Shown here piece after piece: positions 49,630 through 60,010 of a stretch of DNA of 64,000 nucleotides (the first letter of the stretch is position 1; each line of letters opens with the position of its first letter). The notes beneath the pieces are model-generated. The model did no database searches and was not told the DNA's origin. It worked only from the letters and a program-made list of their open reading frames with translations. Where the stretch lies: contig NC_033624.1 in the NCBI RefSeq assembly GCF_001540865.1, positions 1,343,393 to 1,407,392 of the forward strand, read 5' to 3'. Source of the DNA: Ananas comosus. Lineage: Eukaryota > Streptophyta > Magnoliopsida > Poales > Bromeliaceae. Made by a program: the position numbers and the translations under genes.

Positions 49630-49890
49630 TATCATTTTGAATTAGCTATCTAATCTTTCAAAATTTTAATTTTACTATTCAATTTTTTAATTTATTTGAT
49701 TTGAGTCAACCAATGACACTTAAACTTAAAATTTGAATATATTGTTTAAGTATATTTTATGCAATTCTCATAACTAGCTTAAATTTTAAAATTAAAATAT
49801 CCCTGGCCAACTTGAATTAAACAATTTTAAAATTTTAAAATATCATATAGCTAACTTAAAATGGTCTGTAGTTCATAGCCCAAGTTCATC
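49630..49890. mobile_element. TIR element related to the one in the UXS intron
   Basis: It shares tctaatctttcaaaatttt and attttactattcaattttt at the left and 'aatggtctgtagttcatag' at the right with the element at 14.45-14.82 kb. It is degenerate. Confidence 0.45.
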
Positions 49891-50076
49891 TTTACCCTCA
49901 TTATTAAAAAAAAAAAAAATACTACTTTCTTAGAGGAAAAGAAAGGAAGGGTTCTAATTTAAAATAAGGTAGAGTAAAGGGCTCATTTGCACATTTTCAC
50001 CTTAGTAGTTAGTAAGTCTCAGGCATTTCTCAGCAATAAATATGTTAAGACTAAGCACCTCCCAATTCACAATCTG

Positions 50077-50082
<6 letters not shown>

Positions 50083-50122
<40 letters not shown>

Positions 50123-50182
50123 AAGCTAAATTTCTCACTCCTCTTTCTCTCTCTCTCTCTCTCTCTCTACATCTATTTCTCA
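50083..50182. repeat. (CT)n tracts in the leader of the first small-membrane-protein gene
   Basis: Two long CT runs (50083-50120 and about 50150-50169) lie 100-200 bp upstream of the ATG. The paralogue has a matching, shorter CT-rich leader at about 57027-57095. Confidence 0.85.
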
Positions 50183-50286
50183 TCTACATACGCAAACGAA
50201 GAAGAGGAGGGAGGGGGGAGAGAGGATCGTCACCTGATTAGGGAAGCGATCTCGGATCCAGGTGAGCAGCGGCGCGGGGGTGCGGC

Positions 50287-50664
50287 ATGGACGAGGGGCA
50301 GGGAGCGGCGGCGCCGCCGCACGGGGTGCTGTTGGCGGCGGTGGTGGCGGCGGTGGCGGCGGGGCCGTTCCTCCTCGGCGACTGGGAGGCAGTCACGGAG
50401 TGGATCGCGGAGCTGCTGAGCCCCGCGGGGCTGCTCCTCCTCCCCGTAACCCTAATCCTGCTCATCCGCTTCCTCTCCTCCGACCGCGCCGCCGCCCTCT
50501 CCGACCTCCTCTCCTTCTCCGGCGCCGGCGCGGCGGCGCCCGACTCCGCCCCCCGCGTCGGCGGCTCCCCGTTCGGCGTCGCCCTCGTCCTCGCCCTCAT
50601 CCTCTTCCTCCTCTACCACCGCATCTCCCTCTTCGGCGGCGGCGGCGACGACGGCGAGGACTAG
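50287..50664 (+). CDS. Small hydrophobic membrane protein (paralogue A)
   Basis: A single-exon frame of 125 residues with very high GC. Three hydrophobic spans are visible: about 14-31, 44-63 (LSPAGLLLLPVTLILLIRFL) and 95-115 (FGVALVLALILFLLYHRISL). An acidic tail GDDGED follows. Short motifs such as GPFLLGDWEAVTEWIAE, LLLPVTLILLIRFLSSDRAA and APRVGGSPFG are shared in part with the paralogue at 57216. I know of no assigned function; it looks like a plant-specific uncharacterised membrane protein. The start is supported by conservation of the leader (gcggcatggacgag) and of the first residues in the paralogue. The 3' flank is also duplicated, and the (CT)n leader suggests a 5' UTR. Confidence 0.75.
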   Translation: MDEGQGAAAPPHGVLLAAVVAAVAAGPFLLGDWEAVTEWIAELLSPAGLLLLPVTLILLIRFLSSDRAAALSDLLSFSGAGAAAPDSAPRVGGSPFGVALVLALILFLLYHRISLFGGGGDDGED

Positions 50665-52141
50665 ACACCGCCCGCTCCCCGAGGCCATCCTTATCTTCTT
50701 CTTCTTCTTCTTCTTCTTCTTCTTCGCTTATTATGATGCTTTGCAAATGCGCTAGTACTGTTTTTCCGGTATGTATAAGTTTTATTTAAGACGACGCTGT
50801 AAATTACCATCAGATCCGATTCGTTCGGGGTTTGGAAATTTAAATACGAATTCAGAAACTTCGAGATTTTCATTTTTTTTTTCTTCCCTGAATTTAAATT
50901 CTGAATTCAAAAGCAACCCTCTATTTTTGTCGTCTTCTTTAGTACTCGGTACTCGCGAGCCACGCTTTACGCACTTTTTTACCACGCCAACGAGGAGCAT
51001 CAAAGCCACAGTTAACATCATGGCCTCTTAAATCTCTTCTTTTGATTTTAGATCTTCTTTTATATGTTTTAACTGAACTTATTATTTTATTTCAAAATAA
51101 AGGGTTGAAGAAGTAGCTAGCTTGTCAATTGCAATCTTTTTTGGGACAAAAAAAAAAAAAAAAAAAAAAAAAAAATTCGTCGAAGTTTGTTGAGCCGTCG
51201 ATCGTGACCTGACCAGCTCGGATTGTGGAGCCCACAAATGGCGCAGGGAAGACCACTTTGCCGTCGCTGACACCTGTGCCCAGTCAACTACCGCGTCAGG
51301 TGGTGGTGTACGAACACCGGGTCCACCACGGGATAATTTTTAAAGGAAACGAAAATAAATAAATTCACATAATAGAGAGCTAATTTTCTACAACGCAATC
51401 AAGTTTTTTTTAGAAAAAGAGAGGAGATAGTATTAACAGTAACAGCTTGGAATTGTTTGGATTAATTTAATTGCCCTTTTAACTGTGAGACAAATTATAA
51501 TTACCCTGTTAATGTAATAATAATAATATAGTAAGTATTGCTGCAGTGTCAGTAAAGATCACGAACCATAATCTGCCAATTATAATAGGCTTCATTTGTA
51601 TCATGTATTCTTCATTACCTGAACTGATCAATGTCTTTAAAGCTTCTTTTCTGTTTCCAAGTTGAAGAGGGCCGAGTCTTTCCAGATCTGTACGTAAGAA
51701 GTGAAAAAACTATGAAGATTTTTGAGAAAAGAAACATGGGCACTGCATCTGTTTAATTAAAGAGGAAGAAACTTTAATTCGAGTGTTGATCATGCAACCA
51801 AAGACACTGCATGCCTGAGGTAAATTGCTGCTGGAAAAGATCGACTTTGAACAGAAGATGGATTGCTTAAGATAACATGCTATGCAACATGTAATGTTTT
51901 GCATGCCCAGATGTTACAACAAAACAACAAAAATGTGATGGACGTTATTACGACACGCAGGACAGGCGACGCAGTATATATAAATATATTCATCAATAAA
52001 TCTTGATTTTGTCTTTTTCTTTGTCACTAAAGAAAGTGTATTTATTAGAAGAGGATAAGCTATAATCTACACATTTAAACACATATAAACATTTCCTCTA
52101 CCTCATCTCCAATAGGGTAAGGACTAATAACATACGCTACA

Positions 52142-52546
52142 TACCGACCGTTCCTAGAGCAAGTGGCAAAAAGGTTGGTGGTTGGTACTCTGATGGATAT
52201 TGGTACTACCCACGAATTCTTTGCGGTGAGTGAAGCCGGGTGGTTCGGACTTGCACTACGCATGGATGAGAGTCTGATAACAGCGAGGAGCTCGGAGGCC
52301 CAGACTATTGCCGGTCTTGCGAGGGAGGTGCCTGTTGGGGTGGACTCGTGGTGGGGTGAAAGCTAAGTTCATGTCGGTACCCTGTGATCTACACGGAACG
52401 CTAGGCTTGGCTACTCCGCTAGCCAAGGGACGACCCATGTCGTAAGACCCAAGTTCGAATCCTAGTTGATTCACATTTCTAGCTAAGTTTATTTCTAAAT
52501 AAAATAAACGAAACGGGTAGCGTGCTATATATCTCTCAAAAAAAAA
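52142..52546 (+). mobile_element. Long SINE variant with 14-bp target duplication
   Basis: The element starts taccgaccgttcctagagca, then agtggcaaaaaggttggtgg. It carries the B-box-like aagttcgaatcctagttgat near its 3' half, then tttatttctaaataaaataa and 'tctctc' followed by a poly(A) run. The 14-bp taacatacgctaca stands on both sides (52128-52141 and 52547-52560). Compared with the 157-bp copy at 47.2 kb it has about 230 extra bases between the ggttggtac and aagttcgaat segments. Unit 2 has an empty site (around 63355). Confidence 0.85.
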
Positions 52547-53366
52547 TAACATACGCTACACCCCTACATTTACCATAATTGTATTGACGTTGGCAACACG
52601 AGATCATAATAATTAAGATAAGCAAATAATTTAATTAATTAATTAAAGATTAAAAATAGGAAAAGGGTTTGTTAGCTAAGTGGGTCGCAATCGGGCCATT
52701 TAATGATAGGCCTCCATTTTATCGGCCCAATTGTGGTCCAAATTGGGTGGGCTGGGTCAGGTAATGGAAGTCTCAGACCAAGCCGGGTGAACCAAGCTCA
52801 GACCCAGGCCAGTTTAACATCCGGTCCAATCTAATGTACCAGACCCGACCGGACGGGCCGGCCCGGTTTGATTAGGCCTAACCAAAAGCATTTGATACAG
52901 AGCAAATTTTTATTTATCAGTAGATATCATTTATCAATGTAATAACTAACATTTTTCACAAAATTTTGCAATGATCTATAATTCTTGAATTCATTTACTT
53001 GACATGATAAATAACCCACCCTTTGTATACATGTCTTAATTTGCTAGAGAAATATATTTTACAAGTAGGTATTCCTGTAGGAACTCGTGCGGAAAATAAA
53101 GTTTCGCATTTAATTTTTATACAATTTACTTGTAAATTTTTTTTATTGTTTAGTATTTTATGCTATGTGCATTGTGGAAAATTTTAGAATGCACCAGGTA
53201 ACCGGTGACATTGCGTCTCCAACCAATCAAATCAATCCTTTTGAATTAATCCGTCAATAATAAAAAAATATTTTTATTGTATTTTTTTTTGAGAAGAGAT
53301 GTGATTAGTTGGTTCTTATTGATATAGTGTATGTGTAATACAGTATACTTTCTCTTGTATTGTAAC

Positions 53367-54453
53367 TAGGGGTGGAAATGAGCCGAGCTCGAGCGAGCTT
53401 ACCTCGGCTCAAATTCGGCTTGAAATTAATTTCGAGCCTAAATTTAAGCTCAAGCTTGGATTGAAATTAATTCGAGCCGAGCTCAAGCGAGCCTAATTTC
53501 AAGTCGAGCGAGCTCGAGCCCTAAACAAGCCGCTTGAAATTCTCAACATTATACGATCAATAGTTTAATTTGTATAAAATATTATCTATAATTTGATACA
53601 AAAATATGTCTAATAGTTCAAAGTACAAAATAATTATATGAAATATAGTATTATAATATGAAAAAAAAATAATTTATGAATTGAATATCTAATTTTTTCA
53701 GTCTCACATATCTTTTCTTCCGCCTTCAATCTCTATATTATTCATTTTCATTTATGCAGTCAAAAATAAATAAATTATATAGATAAATATTAAATTAAAC
53801 TATCCAATCATATATAACTAAAATTAAAATTTTATATGAATAATAATTTTTTACTTTAAAAATATTCTGTATATTTTCTCAAGCATACAATTAATAGCAA
53901 GGTAGGCAACGGCGGACATATATGTTACTTGGTAACTTAGAGGGTTTCCGGCTTGGCCACTTAGGGTGAGAGACAGAAAAAGAGAGAGAGAAACATATTG
54001 AAAATTTAGAGCTCTGTGAAAGAAAGAAAGAAAGAAAGAAAAAATATTTAGTAAAATTTTGCTCTTTTATTTGTCTATTGGGCTTGTTTTTATGGGCCAA
54101 CAACATTGGCCCGATTTTAACTAAACTCAGACTATTCACTTAGCCTATATATAATTAAAATATATTATATTTATATATTTTTTAATATATATATATAGAG
54201 AGTGTGGAACTACTATACTATCAAAAATATAGAGAATTTAATGTTTTTGAATTTTTCACCCTTTGATTAAAAATTGTATGGTCAGGATGATTGCGGTTTC
54301 CCTTAGAATTAAATAATACTCTTAGAATTGAGTGGTCACTACAAGATAATAATAATATTAATCCAAAGATAAGAAACGATTAAAGGGATTGATCTAAGAA
54401 TCAAAAAATCGAAAGCACCATATCTCTATACTTTCGATATAACATAGTAGCTC

Positions 54454-54489
<36 letters not shown>

Positions 54490-54667
54490 GAGCTTTTCGA
54501 GCCTAATTCGAATGAGCCGAGTAAAACTCAAGCTCGGCTTGAAATGAATTTCGAACCTTTTTTTTGTTCAAGCTCGGCTCATTTAATTTCGAGTCGAGCT
54601 CAAGCGAGCCAAATATCAAGTTGAACGCGATTCGAACGCGAGCCGGCTCGCTCATTTGCCGGCCCTA
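53367..54667. mobile_element. hAT-type non-autonomous element, 8-bp target duplication
   Basis: The ends are TAGGGGTGGAAATGAGCC (left) and, reverse-complemented, TAGGGCCGGCAAATGAGCC (right). A perfect 8-bp attgtaac flanks the element (53359-53366 and 54668-54675), the diagnostic size for hAT transposons. Both subterminal regions are packed with forward and inverted gagc(c)gagct / agctcggct motifs. The 1.3-kb interior has no transposase ORF, and a short MITE is nested at 54202-54456. Unit 1 lacks this insertion. Confidence 0.88.
54202..54456. mobile_element. Short TA-flanked MITE nested in the hAT element
   Basis: The left end gtgtggaactactatactat mirrors the right end tttcgatataacatagtagc / tctac, with TA tracts on both sides. 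It shares 'ataataatattaatccaaa' and 'gatctaa(g)(g/a)(g/a)tcaaaaa' with the element at 29.48 kb. Confidence 0.7.
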
Positions 54668-55566
54668 ATTGTAACATGTACTTATTAGTATAATAATATC
54701 TATGTGCTTAATGTACATTTGTATTTGACACATTAGGTAACGTATGATAAATTATCATGAGAGACTATTGTCCTTATTATTATCTATGATCTGGCAAAGA
54801 TTCCTAACTTGGTCACATTAATCCGCTTTAATTTCCCAATCCAATTTATTGATGTCCGTGATCTATTAAATTTTTCTTGTTTCCCAATCAAAATGGCTTC
54901 TCCTCACACCAATACAGCTATTTATAAAATGCCATACCCCACCATTATTCACGTTAGTAAATTTCGTTGGTTCCTTAATTATATAAGTTGAGCTTATCCC
55001 TTCAAGATAATTAATTATATTTAAATGTAGTTGTTGTTGGGCCTAATTATATTAAACATAATTACTAACATGTTAAGTTCAAGTTCAAACTTGGACGCTT
55101 ATGGCATCCGTTGATATGTCTAAATCACCAACTATTTTGTGTCATTAATTAGAGCCCTTCGACAAAGCTTCTAATATCATACATGTTCGCCAATGAAGTG
55201 AATATTCATTTGGTGAAAATTGCCGTGCATGTGTGACAACATACAAACGTCCCAACCTAGTTCATCAACCTGGTCTGACTTAAAAAATAATTAAATTTTA
55301 ATATAAAAGCTTATTTAAAATATTGACGGCGAATTTATTGTTTTGGTCCAATCTGGTTGAACCGAGGTCAATCAAGTCCACAAATACAATCATTGTATAA
55401 GAATTCCTAACCGTAATATGATCTAGCGAGTGATTGGTTGAATAGTATGATCAAATGGATGAAAATAATTAAAAAGATAGATTTAACAGCAGAAAATTTG
55501 ATAGTACCAAACACTTGATAGTATCGATAGTATAGTAACCAGACTCTCTCTCTCTTTTTATTTATA

Positions 55567-55803
55567 GCATATGAGCTATTAGCTTTCGGAAGTATAAAGG
55601 GTTGGTATATATTTTTGATTTTTTAATATTTGGATTAAGAATTATGCGTTTCGAATGAAAATTGTCCCATCTAGAATCGAGTGGTCCCCCGGGAGAGTAA
55701 TATTAATTCAAGATTAAAAATAGACAAAGAGGTTGATCCAAAAGCCAGAAAAGTCGAAAGCAACAATTCATTTATATTTTCAAAAATATAATAGCTCTGC
55801 AAT
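55567..55803. mobile_element. Short TA-flanked MITE, degenerate
   Basis: It shares 'tcgagtggtccc', 'gtaatattaattcaagatta' and 'gttgatccaaaagcca' with the MITEs at 29.48 and 54.20 kb. The left end (gagctattagctttcggaag) mirrors the right end (aaaatataatagctctgc). The foldback element at 55815 begins immediately after its TA tract. Confidence 0.6.
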
Positions 55804-55814
55804 ATATATATATA

Positions 55815-56352
55815 GTGTGAGGCTATTATGCTTTTGGAAGCACGAAGCTTTTCGTGCTTTCAGATCGTTTTCGATGTTGCGACTTTCAAATCGTCGATCA
55901 GCTCCGTTAAATTTGATCTAGAGTATTTGAAGTATCTAGAAAATAAATTTTATGATTTTTCAATATCATTTGCCTAGTGATCGAAGAGGCTCAAAATCAA
56001 TAATTTTAATGGTCATAATGAGCCGTTTGCAAGTTTAACGGTGTAGAAATATCCAAATCACGTAAAATTTTGATAGAAAATTCTTTATACTATATAAAAC
56101 AAGATCTATATCTTTGATCTAAAATTTTAATGTTATATTATCATGTTTTGTAAGATTTTTATTTTCAGCCGTTAATTTTGAGCCCCTTCGTTCACTAAGC
56201 AAATAATATCGAAAAATCGCATAATTTATTTTCTAGCTACTTCAAATACTCTAGATCAAATTTAACAGAGCCAATCGACGATTCGAAAGTCGCAACATTG
56301 AAAACAAAGTGGAAGCACGGAGTCCTCCGTGCTTCCATAAACATCCTAGCCT
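55815..56352. mobile_element. Long-armed foldback MITE, copy 7
   Basis: Arms match over well over 150 bp: left ggctattatgcttttggaag, gactttcaaatcgtcgatca, ttgatctagagtatttgaag; right, reverse-complemented, ggctaggatgtttatggaag, gactttcgaatcgtcgattg, ttgatctagagtatttgaag. The left arm has the subterminal palindrome gaagcacgaagcttttcgtg and the right arm has gcacggagtcctccgtgc. TA tracts flank both sides. Confidence 0.78.
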
Positions 56353-56584
56353 ATATATATATATATATATACCGGAATGTCATCAATAGTCCTAAGTTAT
56401 TGGTGTTATTATGTTTCGGCTCTTGGATGAAGAAATTTACAGTTAGAATAATGTGGGTCTTCCAGAATTGAGTGAGTTATTAGTTGAATAGTATAATCTG
56501 ACAGGTGAAAATAGTCATAAAGTTAAATTTACCGGTGAAAAATTTGATAGTACTATCGATACTATCCCAACCGGACTCACTCAC

Positions 56585-56654
<70 letters not shown>

Positions 56655-56655
56655 G
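56585..56655. repeat. Compound (CT)n(TA)n(CA)n microsatellite
   Basis: A CT run, then a TA run, then a CA run without interruption, in the 5' spacer of paralogue B. Confidence 0.9.
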
Positions 56656-57215
56656 GGGAGTGAAAAATTATTATATATATTTAGTATTGTAGACATTCTA
56701 TTACATACTTATATTATATGCTTATATCAATTTATCATATAATATAGTTTTAATATATTTAATTAGAAAATATAAGTTATAATAATAATAATAATAATAA
56801 TAAATAATAATATAGTATTATAATTATTATATATAAATAATATATAATATTATATAATAAAAATATTATTATTTTAACTAAATAAGTGTGACTAAAAAAA
56901 AATCCTACAAACCAAATATTAAAAGCCTTTAAATTTTTTTGCACCATTTTTTTTTTTTTATAGTTTAATTTACGTAGAGCCAAAAACGCGACTCATTAGC
57001 ATTTAGCAACCTCTCCATTCACAAGCTCTCTCTCTCTCTCTCACTCTCTGAAGCTAAGTTTCTCACTCCTCTCTCTCGCTCCCTCTTTCTCTCTCACATC
57101 TATACACGCAGTAGAAGAGGAGGGAGGAGGGAGGAGGGAGGAGAGAGAGAGAGAGGATCATCACCTGATCATTAGGAAGCGACCTCGGAGGTGAGCTGCG
57201 GCGGGGTGGTGCGGC

Positions 57216-57575
57216 ATGGACGAGGAGCAGGGAGCGGCGGCGGCGGCGGCGGTGGCGGTGGCGCCGCACAAGGTGCTGTTGGCCTCGGCGCTGGTGGCGG
57301 CGCTGAAGGCTGGGCCGTTCATCCTCGCGGAGCGGATCGCGGAGCAGGTCGCCCAGCGGATCGCGGAGCAGCTGAGCCCCCTGGGTCTCCTCCTCCTCTC
57401 CATAACCCTAATCCTGCTAATCAGCTTCCTCCCCTCCGACCTCGCCGCCGCCCTCTCCTTCGCCGGCGCCGAAGCTGGATCGCCCGACTCCCGCCCCCGC
57501 GTCGGCGGCCCCCCCCTCCGCGTCTCCCTAGTCCTCTACCTCTTCGGCGGCAGCGGCGACGAGAGCGAGGAGTAG
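57216..57575 (+). CDS. Small hydrophobic membrane protein (paralogue B, altered C-terminus)
   Basis: A 119-residue single-exon frame, the tandem duplicate of the gene at 50287. The N-terminus (MDEEQGAAAA) is lengthened by an Ala/Val run. The first hydrophobic span (VLLASALVAALKAGPFIL) and the second (LGLLLLSITLILLISFLPSD) are kept, as is PRVGGPPLRV. The region between them has changed from GDWEAVTEWIAE to a repeated RIAEQ-type sequence. The third span is reduced to LRVSLVLYLFGG, about ten residues shorter than in paralogue A and probably too short to cross a membrane. The acidic tail is kept (DESEE). The frame is intact, so it may be expressed with changed topology or be on the way to a pseudogene. 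Function unknown. Confidence 0.7.
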   Translation: MDEEQGAAAAAAVAVAPHKVLLASALVAALKAGPFILAERIAEQVAQRIAEQLSPLGLLLLSITLILLISFLPSDLAAALSFAGAEAGSPDSRPRVGGPPLRVSLVLYLFGGSGDESEE

Positions 57576-58462
57576 ACACCGCCCCTTTCGCCCTTCCGAG
57601 GCCCATCCATCCTTTTCACTTACCATGCATTGCAAATGCGCTAGTGTTTTTCCCGTATATACGTATGAGTTTTATTTAAGACGACGCTATAAATTATCAG
57701 ATCCGATTCGTTCGGGGTATGGAAATTTAAATACGATTTCGGAAAATTCGAGATTTTTCTTTTTCAATATATATAATATCTAATATTCATTATATATATT
57801 AACTATAGAGTCTGGAACTGGGCTTACTATTAGTACAAAATCCTATTATTGCTAGACCAGTTTTTAGCCTTTGGATTAAGTTCTTTTTAATATTTCTTAA
57901 CCATATGAATTAAATATTAAATAACCCAGTGGTCCACTGCAACCCTAGGACCACTTAACTCTAACCGACTAATATCATCTGACCATACAATTTTTCATCG
58001 CAAAAGGTTAAAAATTTGATAGGCAAAAACGTTTTATACTATTAATAACGTATTCCGCCTAATTCATTATATAATTACTAATATATATATATAGATATAT
58101 TAGTATAATATTTAATATTAAAATATTATATATAAACCTGAATCAGCGAAAAGTAGGATACTATCCAAACTCGGGGTCAAAATTTCTAAAACGTTCTTGG
58201 TGAAAAAATTGATGAAAGATCCCACCGAATCAAATTAATCCATGATCTAAAAGAAATATGAGAAATTCTTGAAATTCGCTCAATAAATCTGCTCTCAATT
58301 CGAAACTCCATGTGATTGCAAGTGATGCGTTCATTGATTCCTGCCTAAAATTCATTTCAATTGAAAATTGGTTATCACGATGTACGATGATCCCTTGTTT
58401 ACATCCCATGGCTGAATGATTAAAGCAGCCAACTCATAATGGCAAAATCGTCAGTATATATA

Positions 58463-59009
58463 GTGCGTCTGGTATGCTTATGGAAGCACAGGAGCGCCTC
58501 CGCGCTTCCACTTTGTTTTCGATGTTGACTTTCGAATCGACGATCTGCTCCCGTTAGACTGATCTGACTATTAAGTATCTAGAAAATAAATTTTTACTAA
58601 TTTTTCATACTTCATTGCCTATTGATCGAGTGGACCTCAAATCAACGGCTGAAAATAAAAATCTTACAAAATAATGATGAAACGACCCCCCAAATTTAAA
58701 TTTTAGATCAAAGTTATGATCTGTTTATAGGTATATAAAATTCTATTCAAAATTTCAGCGATTTTGATATTTATACACGTTAAACTGCAACCGCTCACCA
58801 CGGCCGTTAAAATATTGATTTTGAGCCCCATCTTGCGATCACCTAGCAAAGTGATAGTCGAAAAATCACAAAGTATTTCTGGTACTTCAAATACTGCTAG
58901 ATCAACCTGCTAATAGAGCCGATGGCGATTTCGAAAGTCCGAACATCGAAAACAAAGTTAGAAAGCACGGAGAGGCTCCATGGCTTCCATAAGAATACCA
59001 GCCTAACCA
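58463..59009. mobile_element. Long-armed foldback MITE, copy 8
   Basis: Left arm ctggtatgcttatggaagca, then actttcgaatcgacgatc. Right arm, reverse-complemented: ctggtattcttatggaagcc, then actttcgaaatcgccatc. Each arm holds a subterminal palindrome (left ggagcgcctcc, right ggagaggctcc). TA-rich sequence flanks both ends. It is more diverged than copies 4 and 7. Confidence 0.68.
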
Positions 59010-59574
59010 TATATATTATATATATATATTATATATAGAATATATTAAAGAATATATATAATTAAGCCAGTATCTTGTAAAATTAACCAAGCACTATGGG
59101 CTTTGGTAAATTTTACTTATTAAGATGCTACGCTTTAATTATTTTTATCTGTAAAATTATACTATTCAATCAACCACCTGCTTAACCCTAAAGGATCTAT
59201 ATCATTCTAATCATATATTCTTTAATGCAATGGCCAAAAATTTATAATTACCAATAATTCGGTACTTTAAAAAATATAAGGGCTCAATTCTATATATTAT
59301 ATACACATATATTACAAATGCCTCGCCATTTGCTTTGCTTTGGTTTCTTGGCAGTCACATCGTAAGCCTTAGTACCAAAGAGTCTCTTAAATCCATTTTT
59401 TTATTTTTGATTTTTTTAAAATCTTTGATAAATTTATTATTTTTGTTAACCGTATTTAGAGCATATTTTGTTTAAAGTAATTAAGATTTGAAATAAAAAT
59501 CAAAATAGGATATCTATTATCTATTACTATTTATTATTTCTTCAAAATTTTGCTACATGGTAGTATTCTCTTCA

Positions 59575-60010
59575 ATATTGTTGGTTGTGAGCTCCACCGG
59601 TTTTTTTTCCTTTACTTGAACCGAACCGGATTGTCAAGAATGAGTGCCATTTTGAACCGACTCAAGTCCTTCAAATAATTTCACCTTTTTTTACTTGAAC
59701 CAAACATGATTTTTCTCTGTCTCTACTTAAACTAGACCGAGTCAAATTGCTTCATTGGGCTGAACCAGATCAATTGCTTTATACATTTTCATTTTTGAAT
59801 CGTATTTTTCTTTTAATTGTTTGAACCGAATCGATTATAATTGAATAAGGTCTTTACCCTAAACTGGCTTAAGATTTTTTTTTTTTTTTTTTTTTTTTTC
59901 CGCCTGACCCAAACCAGTGTCCTCTTTTTTAGCTTGAACTAGTCTATTTCATTGGACTGAACCAGGCCAATTGATTCATAGTTTCCATCTTTCAACCGGT
60001 TTTTTTGTTG
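59575..60010. repeat. Degenerate internal repeats, period about 205 bp
   Basis: Two segments share 'cattgg(g/a)ctgaacca', 'tcaattgctttata' / 'ccaattgattcata' and 'tttcatttttgaatcg' / 'tttccatctttcaaccg' (about 59745-59800 and 59950-60003). Additional 'cttgaacc(g/a)a' motifs are spread between them. A poly(T) run interrupts it. Non-coding, origin unknown. Confidence 0.5.

Larger units (their letters stand above)
46852..50286. other. Spacer upstream of the first small-membrane-protein gene
   Basis: AT-rich and without a supported gene. It belongs to duplication unit 1 and matches parts of 52.9-57.2 kb (for example atctatgtgcttaatatac near 48.06 kb and atctatgtgcttaatgtac near 54.7 kb). It holds a SINE, a TIR element and (CT)n tracts just before the gene. 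Confidence 0.6.
46760..52615. repeat. Segmental duplication, unit 1
   Basis: Matching landmarks in the same order as unit 2: the gggtcgcaac...ggcctccatttt block (46787), tcagtagatatcatttatca (47548), the tgtgcttaatatacatttgt block (48062), the (CT)n leader and gene (50083-50664), agacgacgctgtaaatta (50790), the 'gacacctgtgccc' block (51269), 'gtgtcagtaaagatcacga' (51547) and the final 'tgtattgacg(t/a)tggcaaca' (52580). Unit 1 also carries two SINE insertions. Confidence 0.85.
50665..57215. other. Spacer between the two duplicated genes
   Basis: The end of unit 1 (to about 52.62 kb) and the first half of unit 2. No gene is supported. It contains a 27-base poly(A) at about 51149-51175, a SINE, a hAT element with a nested MITE, two further TA-flanked elements and a compound microsatellite. 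Unassigned AT-rich sequence lies at about 52.9-53.3 and 54.7-55.5 kb; both parts match unit 1. Confidence 0.6.

Noticed and set aside
52163..52366. 67-residue plus-strand frame
   Set aside because: It lies wholly within the SINE insertion and has no homology I recognise.
52440..52475. tRNA-like B box (gttcgaatcc)
   Set aside because: It is inside a SINE with target duplication and poly(A) tail; no cloverleaf can be drawn around it.
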